64,000 nt of DNA. Source: Phenylobacterium kunshanense. GTDB taxonomy: Bacteria; Pseudomonadota; Alphaproteobacteria; Caulobacterales; Caulobacteraceae. The notes below the pieces were generated by a model. The model did no database searches, had not been told where the DNA came from, and saw only the letters and a list, made by a program, of their open reading frames with translations. Both the position numbers and the translations under genes were made by a program. The stretch covers positions 1-64,000 of the forward strand of contig NZ_QFYS01000005.1 in the NCBI RefSeq assembly GCF_003254525.1. Reading direction: 5' to 3'. Below, one piece after another: positions 26,369-35,442 of the stretch. The number at the start of each line of letters is the position of its first letter. Position 1 is the first letter of the stretch.

Positions 26369-27735
26369 AGCTGGATCTCGGACCTGTCCGCACGAACTAT
26401 GTCGCGCCGACCTTCGGCGGCGATGAGGCGCCGCTGCCGCCGGAGCTGGAGACTCGTCTCCGGCGTCCCATGATCGTCGGCGCTGGCGTGATCGGCGCCT
26501 GCGTGGTCGGGCTCGGACTCTGGGCCTCCGTCACGCCCGTCGCCACCGGGATCACCGCCCAGGCCGAGGTCCGGGCGGACGCGATGCGCAAGACCCTGCG
26601 CCACAAGGACGTGGGGGTCGTGAAGCAGATCCTGGCCAAGGAAGGTCAGTTCGTCCGCGCGCAGCAGCCGCTGCTGCTGTTCAACGACGTCGAGGCGCGC
26701 GCCGCCGTCGATGTCATGCAGAACCAGTACGACACCCTGCTGGCCCAGAACGCCCGCTTCACCGCCGAAGCGATGGGACGGACCGCGCTGGAGTTCCCCG
26801 CGGAGCTGACGGCGCGGATGTCGGAGCCCGCGGTGGCGGCCCTGATCCGCGACCAGCAGTTCCTGTTCACCTCGCGCCAGCAGCTGTTCCAGAGCCAGTC
26901 TGCGGTGCTGATGCAGCGCGTCGACCAGCAGCAGAGCCAGGTCCAGGGGCTCCAGGCCCAGCTCGATTCTGTCAGCGAGCAGGTGCGCCTCACCCAGGAG
27001 GAGCTCGACGGCTACCGGAAGCTGAACGAGCAGGGCTTCGCGCCCAAGACGCTGATCCTGCGATACGAGCGCACGCTGGCCGAACTGGGGGGGCGCCGCG
27101 GCCAGCTCGCCGCCGAGATGGCGCGCATCCGCCAGCAGATGGGCGAGACCCGCCTGCAGCTCAGCTCGCTCCGCAACGAGCGGCAGAGTCAGGCGGCCGA
27201 AGGACTGCGCGACAGCCAGGCCAAGCTTTCCGATGTGATACCCCGGCTCACCACGGCCCGGCAGAACCTCGCCGCCACCGTCGTGCGCTCGCCGGTCGAC
27301 GGCTACGTCTTCAATCTCACCCAGTTCACCGTGGGCGGCGTGGTCGGCGCCGGCGAGGTCATGATGGACGTGGTGCCCGCGGGTGTTCCCCTTACGCTGA
27401 CGGCCTCGATCAAGCCCGAGGACGTGGATTCGGTTCACGAGGGGATGCCCGCGAAAGTCCGCCTCACGGGGCTGAATCAGCGGTTCAACGACGCTCTCGA
27501 TGCGAAGGTGGCGGTCGTTTCCAAGGACCGGATCGTCAACGAGAAGGCTGGCACGGCGTCCTATCGGGTCGATCTCAAGATCGCGCCGACAGAGCTGACG
27601 AAGCTGAAGAAGGGCGTCCAGCTCACCCCGGGCATGCCCGCCAGCGCGCTGATCGTGACCGGCGAGCGGACCGTGATGGGCTTCCTGATTTCGCCCATCA
27701 CAGAGACGTTGCAGGACGCCTTCCGCGAGGAGTAG
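26365..27735 (+). CDS. HlyD-family type I secretion periplasmic adaptor (RsaE/PrtE type)
   Basis: A 456-residue membrane fusion protein: a cytoplasmic N-terminus, one transmembrane helix near residues 35-55, a lipoyl-like half, a long coiled coil (about 165-290, rich in Q, L and R) and a C-terminal beta-barrel ending [17 protein letters not shown], a typical HlyD tail. It bridges the ABC transporter and a TolC-like outer-membrane channel. No channel gene is present in the window, so that must be encoded elsewhere. Its ATG lies in the ATGA overlap with the exporter gene. Confidence 0.93.
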   Translation: MKLDLGPVRTNYVAPTFGGDEAPLPPELETRLRRPMIVGAGVIGACVVGLGLWASVTPVATGITAQAEVRADAMRKTLRHKDVGVVKQILAKEGQFVRAQQPLLLFNDVEARAAVDVMQNQYDTLLAQNARFTAEAMGRTALEFPAELTARMSEPAVAALIRDQQFLFTSRQQLFQSQSAVLMQRVDQQQSQVQGLQAQLDSVSEQVRLTQEELDGYRKLNEQGFAPKTLILRYERTLAELGGRRGQLAAEMARIRQQMGETRLQLSSLRNERQSQAAEGLRDSQAKLSDVIPRLTTARQNLAATVVRSPVDGYVFNLTQFTVGGVVGAGEVMMDVVPAGVPLTLTASIKPEDVDSVHEGMPAKVRLTGLNQRFNDALDAKVAVVSKDRIVNEKAGTASYRVDLKIAPTELTKLKKGVQLTPGMPASALIVTGERTVMGFLISPITETLQDAFREE

Positions 27736-27751
27736 AGGCGCCTTTGCAACA

Positions 27752-27782
27752 CCCCGGAATGCACTGTTCCGGCGGGCTTTTT
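27752..27782 (+). terminator. terminator after the secretion operon
   Basis: CCGGAA (27754-27759) pairs with TTCCGG (27767-27772) around a seven-base loop, followed by CGGGC and five T residues. It separates the exporter/adaptor mRNA from the RTX gene. Partial read-through would give unequal expression, as in S-layer loci. Confidence 0.65.
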
Positions 27783-27861
27783 GGAGTTGCGTATTTGACG
27801 GGCTTCCGATACGTCTGCCCTTGGGCTCGTCTAACCTGCGCCGCAGCCCTGCTATGGCGTT

Positions 27862-27870
27862 TGGGATAAT
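27862..27870 (+). promoter_or_regulatory. candidate extended -10 promoter of the RTX gene
   Basis: TGGGATAAT has the form of an extended -10 element (TG, one base, GATAAT). It lies 76 bases upstream of the RTX start codon and downstream of the terminator. No good -35 hexamer is seen at the usual distance. A TTGACG at 27795 is too far to pair with it. Confidence 0.35.
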
Positions 27871-27946
27871 GGACCGCTGGGACTGCTCCATCGGGGATGG
27901 GGGTCAAGCGTGCCAGGGGTCCGTGTGACACTGACTGGAGAGATCT

Positions 27947-29809
27947 ATGGCGAACTACATTTTTGAGACCATTACGGACGCGCAAGCCGCCGCGTTCACC
28001 GGCGCTGACCAGCTGATCTTCACCACGGCGGGCGAGACCGCCCAGCGTACGACGGTCATCTTCAACCCGGCGACGGCGACCTCGGCTGCGACCGTGACGG
28101 TCATCTCGGGCCTGACCGGCAAGACCGTGACCTTCCCGGTCGCGTTCCTTGACGAGACCCCGATCTTCCCGGACGGCTCGGTGCTGGCCGTCGGCACGAC
28201 GGGCGACGACAGCGACGCGGGTAGCGCTCTGGGTGACGCCCTGTACGGTAACGCCGGTGCGGACACGCTGAACGGCGCTGGCGGCGCCGACCTGCTGCAG
28301 GGCAACACGGGCGCCGACAGCCTGATGGGCGGGGCCGGCAACGACACCATCTATGGTGGCCGTGACGACGACCGCATCAACGTGGAAGGCGGCAACAACT
28401 TCGCTCAAGGCAACCTCGGCAACGACACGATCGAAGCCACGGGCGCCGGCGCGTCGACCCTGCTGGGCGGCCAAGGTGGCGACTCGATCTCCGGCGCCAC
28501 CGGGGCCGACTTCCTGAACGGCAACCTGGGTGATGACCGTATCGCCTCGGGCGCCGGCAACGACGTCGTGCTCGGCGAAGACGGCAACGACACCCTGGGC
28601 TCCACGGGCGCCGACGGCCAGACCGTCAGCCTCGACGGCGGCGCGGGCAACGACTCGATCACGACCACCGACGCCAGCGCCTCGCTGGTCGGCGGCGACG
28701 GCAACGACCAGATTACCGTCGATGTCACCGCGAACACCGTTGCAGGTCGTACGGGCGTCATCTCCGGCAATGGCGGTGATGACACGATCACCTCCGACAA
28801 TGACGGTAGGGATACGATCCTGGGTGGCCAGGGCAATGACTCGATCACGGCCACCTCGATTGCCGCGCCGGCTGGCGACGTGCTGAACGGCAACCTCGGC
28901 AATGACTACATCGTGGCCGGCGCGGGTTCTGACAACCTGCTCGGTGAGGATGGTAACGACACCCTCGACGGCGCCAAAGGTACGGACACCATCAACGGCG
29001 GAGCTGGCAACGACAGCATCGTGAGCAATGATGGCAATGACGTTATCAGCGGCGGTGATGGCAACGACACCATTACGAATGCCGCTGGCGCCGACACCAA
29101 CGTGAACCCCGGCGGCGGTAACGACGTCATTGACGGCGGTGCAGGCAACGACGTGGTCACCGGCGGTGCCAACAACGACAGCGTGACGCTGGGCGATGGC
29201 GACGACTCGGCCACCGGCGGCGCCCTGAACGACGTCCTCTCGGGCGGCGCGGGCAACGACACCATCGATGGTGAAGACGACAACGACACCATCACCGGTG
29301 GCGAAGGTAACGACACGCTGGAAGGCGGCCTGGGCACCGACAACATCGATGCTGGCGGCGGCAATGACAGCGTTCTCGGCGAAGGCGGCAACGACACGCT
29401 GAACGGCGGCGACGGCAACGACGCCATCACCGGCGGCGCGGCCACCGACTTCATGCGCGGCGGCAACGGCAACGACACGTTCAACTTCGCCAATGGCGAC
29501 TCGGGCGTGACGGCTGGCGCTCTCGACCAGATCCTGGACTGGGAAGCTGGCGACAAGCTCGACTTCAACCGCGGCCTCGCGACGGAAGGCTCAAACTATC
29601 TTGAGCTTACCGCCTCGAGCTTCGATGCGGCGAAGTCGCTGGCTGACGCGCAGATCGACGGTGGTGTCGTCGACTACGTGGTGGTTCAGGTCGGCACCGA
29701 CGTGGTGGTGTTCGTTGATGTCAACAACAACGACACCAATGCCACGGACGCCGTCGTGCTAGTTGGCCGTACGCTCGCGGACATCAGCACGAGCAACTTC
29801 CTCGCCTAA
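27947..29809 (+). CDS. RTX calcium-binding surface protein, type I secretion substrate
   Basis: A 620-residue acidic protein beginning MANYIFETITDAQAAAFTGADQ, without a Sec signal. From about residue 85 to 515 it is built from glycine/aspartate nonapeptides of the GGxGNDxIx type, which fold into a calcium-bound beta-roll. The last ~100 residues (DQILDWEAGDKLDFNRGLA onward, ending TSNFLA) form the secretion end typical of type I substrates. Lysine and cysteine are scarce, as in S-layer proteins. GGAGAG precedes the ATG. Its position right after the exporter and adaptor genes suggests an S-layer or abundant surface protein; it does not look like a direct copy of Caulobacter RsaA. Confidence 0.9.
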   Translation: MANYIFETITDAQAAAFTGADQLIFTTAGETAQRTTVIFNPATATSAATVTVISGLTGKTVTFPVAFLDETPIFPDGSVLAVGTTGDDSDAGSALGDALYGNAGADTLNGAGGADLLQGNTGADSLMGGAGNDTIYGGRDDDRINVEGGNNFAQGNLGNDTIEATGAGASTLLGGQGGDSISGATGADFLNGNLGDDRIASGAGNDVVLGEDGNDTLGSTGADGQTVSLDGGAGNDSITTTDASASLVGGDGNDQITVDVTANTVAGRTGVISGNGGDDTITSDNDGRDTILGGQGNDSITATSIAAPAGDVLNGNLGNDYIVAGAGSDNLLGEDGNDTLDGAKGTDTINGGAGNDSIVSNDGNDVISGGDGNDTITNAAGADTNVNPGGGNDVIDGGAGNDVVTGGANNDSVTLGDGDDSATGGALNDVLSGGAGNDTIDGEDDNDTITGGEGNDTLEGGLGTDNIDAGGGNDSVLGEGGNDTLNGGDGNDAITGGAATDFMRGGNGNDTFNFANGDSGVTAGALDQILDWEAGDKLDFNRGLATEGSNYLELTASSFDAAKSLADAQIDGGVVDYVVVQVGTDVVVFVDVNNNDTNATDAVVLVGRTLADISTSNFLA

Positions 29810-29833
29810 GCTTCGGCTTAGACCATGGGTTGA

Positions 29834-29864
29834 GGGCCGCCCTTCGGGGCGGCCCTTTTCTTTT
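29834..29864 (+). terminator. strong intrinsic terminator after the RTX gene
   Basis: A perfect nine-pair stem, GGGCCGCCC / GGGCGGCCC, with a TTCG tetraloop is followed by TTTTCTTTT. It lies 25 bases after the RTX stop codon. Such a strong terminator fits a highly expressed single-gene transcript. Confidence 0.92.
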
Positions 29865-29901
29865 GCGCACTTCGGCGCCGCCGCGCTATGAGCCCACGCG
29901 C

Positions 29902-31554
29902 ATGTCGAACGCGGCGATCTTCCTTCACCCCAACGGCTTCGACACCTCGGGCCAGACGCTGCTCGGCCGCCACTCGGCGGGGGAGAGCTTCCTCCGCGGC
30001 CTGATCCGCCACGCCGACGTCGACCGCTTCCATTTCTGGAACGTCGCGGGACGGCCCCAGGCGGAGCTCGACGCCCTTGTCCAGCGCATCGAAGCGCCGC
30101 GCCAGCCTATCAACTGGATCCCCCAGGCTGGGAGGGGCCAACTGGCCGAGCCTGGCGTCCTGAACGTCCCCTCGCCGGCGATCGACGCCGAAGCCTGGCA
30201 GCGCCGCCCCTTCGGCTCGCGCCGCTACGCGCTCTGCGGCATCACCCACACGACGGCCACGGCGCGGGTCATGCAGATTCTCGCCAATCTCCTGATCGCG
30301 CCCGTCGAGGACTACGACGCCCTCATCTGCACCTCCACCGCCGTCCGGCAGGCGGTGGAAGCCCAGCTCGACATGTTCCGCAGCTACATGGGCCGCGAGT
30401 ATGGCCCTCGCCGACGTCCCGAACTCCAGCGCACGACTATCCCTCTCGGCGTCAACGTCGAGGATTTCGCGCCCTCCGCGGCGCACCGGGCGGCCTGGCG
30501 CGCGCGCCTGGACATTCCGGAAGACGCCGTCGTCGCCCTCTATGTCGGACGCTTCAGCGTCAAGACGAAGATGAACCCTGCGCTGATGGCCATGGCGCTG
30601 GAACGCGCCGCTCGCGCCACGGGCAAGCCGCTCTACTGGATCGGCTCAGGCTGGACCGAGCCCCAATCGACCGCCGAGCAACTCCACGCCGACATCCGCG
30701 CGCTGTGCCCGTCCGTCGAGTATCGCCAGGTCGATGGCCGCCCGGCGGATGTCCGCTTCTCGATCTGGTCCGCAGCGGACTTCTTCATCAGCTTCCCGGA
30801 CAATATCCAGGAGACCTTCGGCCTCACGCCGATCGAGGCGATGGCCGCAGGCCTGCCCTGCGTGGTCTCAGACTGGAACGGCTACAAGGATACGGTCCGG
30901 CATGGCCTGGACGGCTTCCGCATCCCAACCCTCGCTCCTCGGCCGGGCTACGGCGGCGACATCGCCTACTGGTTCGCCAACGAGTGGATCACCTACGACA
31001 ACTATGCGGCCATCACGGCCCAGAACGTGGCGATCGATCTCGCGGAGGCGGAGGCGGCCATCGTGCGCCTCATCGAAGATCCGGAACTCCGCCGGACGCT
31101 CGGCGCCCAGGCTCAGGCGCAGGCGCGGTCGGTCTTCGACTGGGCGGCGATCATCCCCCAGTACCAGGCGCTCTGGGCCGAGCAGAACGCCCGCCGCCGT
31201 GCGGCGGCGCCCGACCCGTCGCCCAAGGACAATCCCCTGCGGCCCGATCCCTACACCCTCTTCGCCGGCTACCCGACGCGTCACCTGCAGCCATCCGACC
31301 TGGTCTGCCCGATCCCAGGCGTGGACTGGGCGTGGGCGCAGGCCCGCCTGAATGGCCCGCTCGCGATGTACGGCCGCTTCAATCGCCCCACGGGCCCGGA
31401 GCTGCACCAGGTGTTCACCCACGTGCTCGAGAACGGCCCGACACCCGTCGCCCGGCTGCTCGAACTGCTGCCCGCGGCGCGTCGGAACTATATGGAACGG
31501 GCGCTGATCTGGATGGCCCGGCACGACGTCCTGACCATCACAGCGACTGCCTGA
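29902..31554 (+). CDS. GT4-type glycosyltransferase, paralogue of the one at 10455
   Basis: A 550-residue GT-B enzyme. It opens MSNAAIFLHPNGFDTSGQTL and carries VALYVGRFSVKTKMNP, FPDNIQETFGLTPIEAMAAG and VVSDWNGYKDTVRHGLDGF. Its C-terminal ~100 residues end YMERALIWMARHDVL, like the extension of its paralogue. I placed the start at 29902; the open frame to 29830 runs through the RTX terminator. It is probably expressed separately from the RTX gene. Its position beside the RTX gene suggests glycosylation of the surface protein or of the glycan that anchors it. Confidence 0.85.
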   Translation: MSNAAIFLHPNGFDTSGQTLLGRHSAGESFLRGLIRHADVDRFHFWNVAGRPQAELDALVQRIEAPRQPINWIPQAGRGQLAEPGVLNVPSPAIDAEAWQRRPFGSRRYALCGITHTTATARVMQILANLLIAPVEDYDALICTSTAVRQAVEAQLDMFRSYMGREYGPRRRPELQRTTIPLGVNVEDFAPSAAHRAAWRARLDIPEDAVVALYVGRFSVKTKMNPALMAMALERAARATGKPLYWIGSGWTEPQSTAEQLHADIRALCPSVEYRQVDGRPADVRFSIWSAADFFISFPDNIQETFGLTPIEAMAAGLPCVVSDWNGYKDTVRHGLDGFRIPTLAPRPGYGGDIAYWFANEWITYDNYAAITAQNVAIDLAEAEAAIVRLIEDPELRRTLGAQAQAQARSVFDWAAIIPQYQALWAEQNARRRAAAPDPSPKDNPLRPDPYTLFAGYPTRHLQPSDLVCPIPGVDWAWAQARLNGPLAMYGRFNRPTGPELHQVFTHVLENGPTPVARLLELLPAARRNYMERALIWMARHDVLTITATA

Positions 31555-31601
31555 GCGATCCTCGGGAGGGCCATCGATTGCCCGGAAACGCAAAAGCCGA
31601 A

Positions 31602-31624
31602 CGGTGGAGTATGGCGATCCACCG
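31602..31624. terminator. hairpin between convergent genes
   Basis: CGGTGGA (31602-31608) pairs with TCCACCG (31618-31624) in the 190-base gap between two convergent genes. It has no T-run. It may act as a factor-dependent or bidirectional terminator. Nothing else is recognised in this gap. Confidence 0.35.
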
Positions 31625-31745
31625 CCCGGCCAATGCGACACAGCCTTGGAGAGCTAGGCTGACAAAGGGACCCTAGCCCAATCAAGCGTCGCCGGAAAGC
31701 CGGGCCGGGATCACGTCTCGTTCATCTCCGATTGTCCCTGAAAAC

Positions 31746-32741
31746 TCAGAGCCGCACCTCCAGGCGTCGGCTCAGCGCGACCTTGCCATCACGCCAGACG
31801 CGGTAGTCCGCGGTATAGGTCCCTCGCGCCCAGCCGGTCGGGGGCCGCCGCTTGCCGACGAGCTGTAGATCCTGCGCGCGCCAGCGGGCGAGGGGCGGCC
31901 GGCGTACCTGGGCCAGCACGGTCCCGTCCGCGCCCTTCAGCACCAGCTCCGTCTCGTCGCCTGGCAGGAGCGTGATCGCGCGCACGTAGACGATCAGCCA
32001 GGGCGAGGCGGCGCTGAACGGCTTCACGGCGCCGTTCTCCACGTCGACCATCGTCGGCTGCGCCTCGGCAAAGCCGGCGTTGAGGATCGCGCCGGCCTTG
32101 TAGGCGAGCTTGGCGGCCGTCGCGGCGTTCCACAGGCCGGCCTGGGCGCTGCAGGCGGCCGGGTTGCTCATGTCGGGCGCGAAGGGGTCCACGACCTTGC
32201 CGCCTCGCCGCACCTCCACGTGCACGTGGGGAAACTCGGTCAGGCCAGAGAGTCCGACCTTGCCCAGGGGCTGGCCGGCGGCCACCGGGTCGCCCGGCTT
32301 CACCGTCACGCTGCCCTGCGCCATGTGGCAGTAGCTGGTGAGCCAGCCCCCGCCATGGTCGATCACCACCGCGTTGCCGCAGCCCTGGGGATCCTTCGGG
32401 TCGAGCCCGCCCTGGCCAACGACGCGGTCGAGCACGCCGTCACGCGTGCGGAGCACCTTCCCGGCCGCCGCCGCCAGCACGGCGACGCCGCGCCTCTGGG
32501 CCGCCATGTCGGGCACGCGGATGTCGAGACCGGTGTGGCCGTCATAGGTCTTGGACCCGCACCGATAGTCCCGGGCGCCGGGGCCCGGGTCGCGATCCAT
32601 GTGGTGCTGCACCTCGCAGGTCCGGCCCGGCTCGCAGGCGATGGGCAGGCCGAGGCTAGGCGGCGGGACCTGAGCGCCGGCGACCGGGGTCAGGGCCGTG
32701 GCCAGCAGGAACGCCGGAATGGCGAGGAGGGGGACCTTCAT
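31746..32741 (-). CDS. M23-family peptidase (LytM-like), secreted
   Basis: A 331-residue protein with a Sec signal peptide (MKVPLLAIPAFLLATALTPV, cleavage after AGA). The zinc-peptidase motifs HTGLD (near residue 69) and HVHVEV (near 175) define the M23 metallopeptidase fold, with SYCHMAQG between them. A C-terminal beta-rich region of ~130 residues follows. It probably cuts peptidoglycan crosslinks in the periplasm, or has lost activity and regulates amidases. The ATG at 32741 was chosen over 32798 because the signal peptide begins there. Confidence 0.88.
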   Translation of the reverse strand: MKVPLLAIPAFLLATALTPVAGAQVPPPSLGLPIACEPGRTCEVQHHMDRDPGPGARDYRCGSKTYDGHTGLDIRVPDMAAQRRGVAVLAAAAGKVLRTRDGVLDRVVGQGGLDPKDPQGCGNAVVIDHGGGWLTSYCHMAQGSVTVKPGDPVAAGQPLGKVGLSGLTEFPHVHVEVRRGGKVVDPFAPDMSNPAACSAQAGLWNAATAAKLAYKAGAILNAGFAEAQPTMVDVENGAVKPFSAASPWLIVYVRAITLLPGDETELVLKGADGTVLAQVRRPPLARWRAQDLQLVGKRRPPTGWARGTYTADYRVWRDGKVALSRRLEVRL

Positions 32742-32781
32742 GGGCGGCAGACTCCCGGCGTTCAGGGACGAAACTGTGGCC

Positions 32782-33525
32782 TCAAGTGAAGCAGACACCG
32801 GTCAGCGCCTTGAGCCGCTCGGCGTCGTGGGCATAGATCCGCCGCAGGTGATCGATGTCGGCGGCCGTGAGGTCGGAGGGATAGTCCATCTCGCGTCCGA
32901 CATGCACCTCGCGCGAGGGCGGCGGAGGGGCCGGCGGCAGGCCGAGGAAGTCCCGAACCCCCGCCAGGGCCGGCGCCGGATCTGCTCGCAGCTCGTCCGA
33001 GCGGAGCACCAGCACCTGGTCCCGCGCGAACAGACCCAAGAGGCGTTCCATCTGCTCGCCGTAGAAGCCGCGCTCGACGTAGCTGAACTCGCGATGGTGG
33101 CCCCAAGGGTCGGCCTCGAACAGGCGCTGGCGCCCCTCCCGGATGCACCAGGCGAAGGGCCGGGTCTCGACGCCGCGGGCGTACTCCATCCGCCAGTGCG
33201 ACCACGCGCGCTGCACAGGATCGCGCAGCACGACGATGAGCTTCATGGCGGGGTTGTACGCCTGGATGCGCTCCAGGCTGTTCGGCCAGTAGGTGTAGAT
33301 GGGCGTAGCTTCACCGCACGGCCGTCCCGCCACCTCGGGGAAGGCGGCGTGGTAGACGTCATAGTCCGGACACGTCCAATCCTGGCCCTCGTCATCGAAG
33401 AAGTGCAGTTCCTTCGTCCCGGGCAGGGCCAGGTCGGGATAGTCCTGGAGATAGTCGAACAGGGCCGTGGTGCCGCCCTTCTGGACGCCGGCGATGAGGA
33501 AGGTGACGCGGGGCGGGGTGGCCAT
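32782..33525 (-). CDS. sulfotransferase domain protein
   Basis: A 247-residue PAPS-dependent sulfotransferase. The 5'-phosphosulfate loop FLIAGVQKGGTTALFDYL is at residues 9-26 and the 3'-phosphate segment VVLRDPVQRAWSHW near 97. HFFDDEG and the TPIYTYWP segment are also typical of heparan- or NodH-like enzymes. It is divergent from the CDP-sugar operon with ~105 bases between them. The likely substrate is a surface glycan, making this the second sulfotransferase of the region. Confidence 0.87.
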   Translation of the reverse strand: MATPPRVTFLIAGVQKGGTTALFDYLQDYPDLALPGTKELHFFDDEGQDWTCPDYDVYHAAFPEVAGRPCGEATPIYTYWPNSLERIQAYNPAMKLIVVLRDPVQRAWSHWRMEYARGVETRPFAWCIREGRQRLFEADPWGHHREFSYVERGFYGEQMERLLGLFARDQVLVLRSDELRADPAPALAGVRDFLGLPPAPPPPSREVHVGREMDYPSDLTAADIDHLRRIYAHDAERLKALTGVCFT

Positions 33526-33631
33526 GGCTTCCCATCCCGCGCCGCGCCGCATCGCGCAAGGCTTCGGAATCAGCGGGCGAACGGCTAAGACGACGCAACG
33601 CGCGGGCGACCCGCGCCGAGAAGGTTTTCGA

Positions 33632-34399
33632 ATGAAGACAGTGATCCTGGCGGGCGGCCTCGGCACGCGCATCTCGGAGGAGAGCCAGTTCAAGCCCAAG
33701 CCCATGATCGAGGTCGGTGGGCGGCCGATCCTCTGGCACATCATGCGGCTGTATTCGCACTATGGATTCAACGACTTCGTCGTCTGCCTGGGCTACCGCG
33801 GCTATGTGGTGAAGGAGTATTTCGCCAACTACGTGCTGCACAACGCGGACTTCACGGTCGACCTGGCGAAGGGCGAGATCGAGTACCACGCCCGCAACCA
33901 TGAGCCGTGGCGCGTGACCCTCGTCGAGACGGGCGAGGCCACCATGACCGGCGGGCGCCTGAAGCGGGTGGCGGGGCACCTCGATTCGAACGAGCCGTTC
34001 TTCATGACCTATGGCGACGGGGTCTCCGATGTCGACCTCGGCGCGCTGCTCGACTTCCACAAGGCCCACGGCAAGGAGGCGACGATCACCGCCGTCGCGC
34101 CGCCGGGGCGGTTCGGGGCGCTGGAGATCAACGACGGTCGGGTGGACCGGTTCGTCGAGAAGCCGCCGGGCGACCAAGGCCTGATCAACGGGGGCTTCTT
34201 CGTGCTGAACCCCTCGGTCATCGGTCGGATCGACGGCGATCCGACGATCTGGGAGCGTGAGCCGCTGGAGAGCCTCGCCGCCGATGGCGAGCTCATGGCC
34301 TACCGTCACGACGGCTTCTGGGCCGCCATGGACACCCTGCGCGACAAGAACATCCTGGAAGGGCTGTGGGCCTCGGGCGAGGCGCCGTGGCGGCGGTGA
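33632..34399 (+). CDS. rfbF: glucose-1-phosphate cytidylyltransferase
   Basis: A 255-residue nucleotidyltransferase opening MKTVILAGGLGTRISEES with KPKPMIEVGGRPILWHIM, the hallmarks of RfbF/DdhA. YGDGVSDVD contains the metal-binding aspartate, and DGFWAAMDTLRD is the family's C-terminal motif. It makes CDP-glucose from CTP and glucose-1-phosphate. It is the first gene of a seven-gene operon and overlaps the dehydratase gene by four bases. A GAGAAGG stretch lies upstream of the ATG. Confidence 0.95.
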   Translation: MKTVILAGGLGTRISEESQFKPKPMIEVGGRPILWHIMRLYSHYGFNDFVVCLGYRGYVVKEYFANYVLHNADFTVDLAKGEIEYHARNHEPWRVTLVETGEATMTGGRLKRVAGHLDSNEPFFMTYGDGVSDVDLGALLDFHKAHGKEATITAVAPPGRFGALEINDGRVDRFVEKPPGDQGLINGGFFVLNPSVIGRIDGDPTIWEREPLESLAADGELMAYRHDGFWAAMDTLRDKNILEGLWASGEAPWRR

Positions 34400-35442
34400 A
34401 CCCCGGCTTCTGGGCCGGCAAGCGCGTCCTGCTGACCGGCCACACCGGCTTCAAGGGCTCATGGGCCGCAATCTGGCTGACCCGCATGGACGCCGAGGTC
34501 ACAGGCGTCGCGCTCGCGCCCGACCAGACGCCGGCGCTGTTCGACCTGGCGAAGGTGGCCGACCGCACGCGGTCGAATTTCGTGGACCTGCGCGATCCTG
34601 CGGCCCTGGACGCGGCGCTGGGAGACACGGCGTTCGACCTCGTCCTGCACATGGCCGCGCAGCCGATCGTCCGGACCTCGGTGGAGGATCCGATCGGGAC
34701 CTTCGCCACCAACGTCATGGGCGCGGCCCACCTGCTGCAGGCGCTGCGCCGCCAGCCGGCGCTGATGGCCGTGCTCGCGATCACCTCGGACAAGGTCTAC
34801 GCCAACAACGACAGCGGTCGCGCTTTCACCGAGGGCGACAACCTGGGCGGCAAGGATCCGTATTCGGCGTCGAAGGCGGCCACGGAGATCGTGGTGCAGA
34901 GCTTCGCCAGGAGCTTCTTCCCGTCCGTCCCGGTCGGCACGTCGCGGGGCGGCAACGTCATAGGGGGCGGAGACTTCTCCCGCGACCGGCTGGTGGCCGA
35001 CATCGTGCGTGCGGTCCGCGCGGGCGAGAGCGTTGTCCTGCGTCATCCCGAGGCCACGCGGCCCTGGCAGCATGTGCTTGACTGCCTGGCCGGCTACTTC
35101 GCCCATCTCGAGGCTCTGGCGACCCGGCCCGACGCCCCTCGCGCGCTCAATTTCGGTCCGAAGCCCGGCGGCGCCGAGGTCACCGTCGGTGAACTGGCCA
35201 CGCTCGGCGTCGAGGCGCTCGGCGGCCAACCGTGGCGCCATGAGCCGGACCCGAACTCCCTGGAGGCGAAGTCGTTGGCCATCGACGCCGGTCTCGCCAA
35301 GTCCGCGCTCGGCTTCGAAAGCCGCATCGAAGCGCCGGAGGCAGTGGGCCTGACCATGGACTGGTACCGCCGCCAGGCCGCCGGCGAGGACGCGCTCGCC
35401 TTGTGCCTGGAGCAGATCGAAGGCTACGAAGCGCGCCCATGA
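34396..35442 (+). CDS. rfbG: CDP-glucose 4,6-dehydratase
   Basis: A 348-residue short-chain dehydrogenase. The Rossmann motif VLLTGHTGFKGSW is exactly that of RfbG, with YSASKAATE carrying the catalytic Tyr and Lys, and SRGGNVIGGGDFSRDRL. It converts CDP-glucose to CDP-4-keto-6-deoxyglucose. I chose the GTG at 34396 (GTGA overlap), where the protein begins NPGFWAGKR as in homologues; a GTG at 34387 is an alternative. The product is handed to the methyltransferase and epimerase genes that follow. Confidence 0.95.
   Translation: MNPGFWAGKRVLLTGHTGFKGSWAAIWLTRMDAEVTGVALAPDQTPALFDLAKVADRTRSNFVDLRDPAALDAALGDTAFDLVLHMAAQPIVRTSVEDPIGTFATNVMGAAHLLQALRRQPALMAVLAITSDKVYANNDSGRAFTEGDNLGGKDPYSASKAATEIVVQSFARSFFPSVPVGTSRGGNVIGGGDFSRDRLVADIVRAVRAGESVVLRHPEATRPWQHVLDCLAGYFAHLEALATRPDAPRALNFGPKPGGAEVTVGELATLGVEALGGQPWRHEPDPNSLEAKSLAIDAGLAKSALGFESRIEAPEAVGLTMDWYRRQAAGEDALALCLEQIEGYEARP

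Noticed and set aside
28200..29450. Closely spaced DNA repeats suggestive of a CRISPR array.
   Set aside because: They are the codons of RTX nonapeptide repeats inside an open frame; the units are short, in phase and without spacer-like variation.
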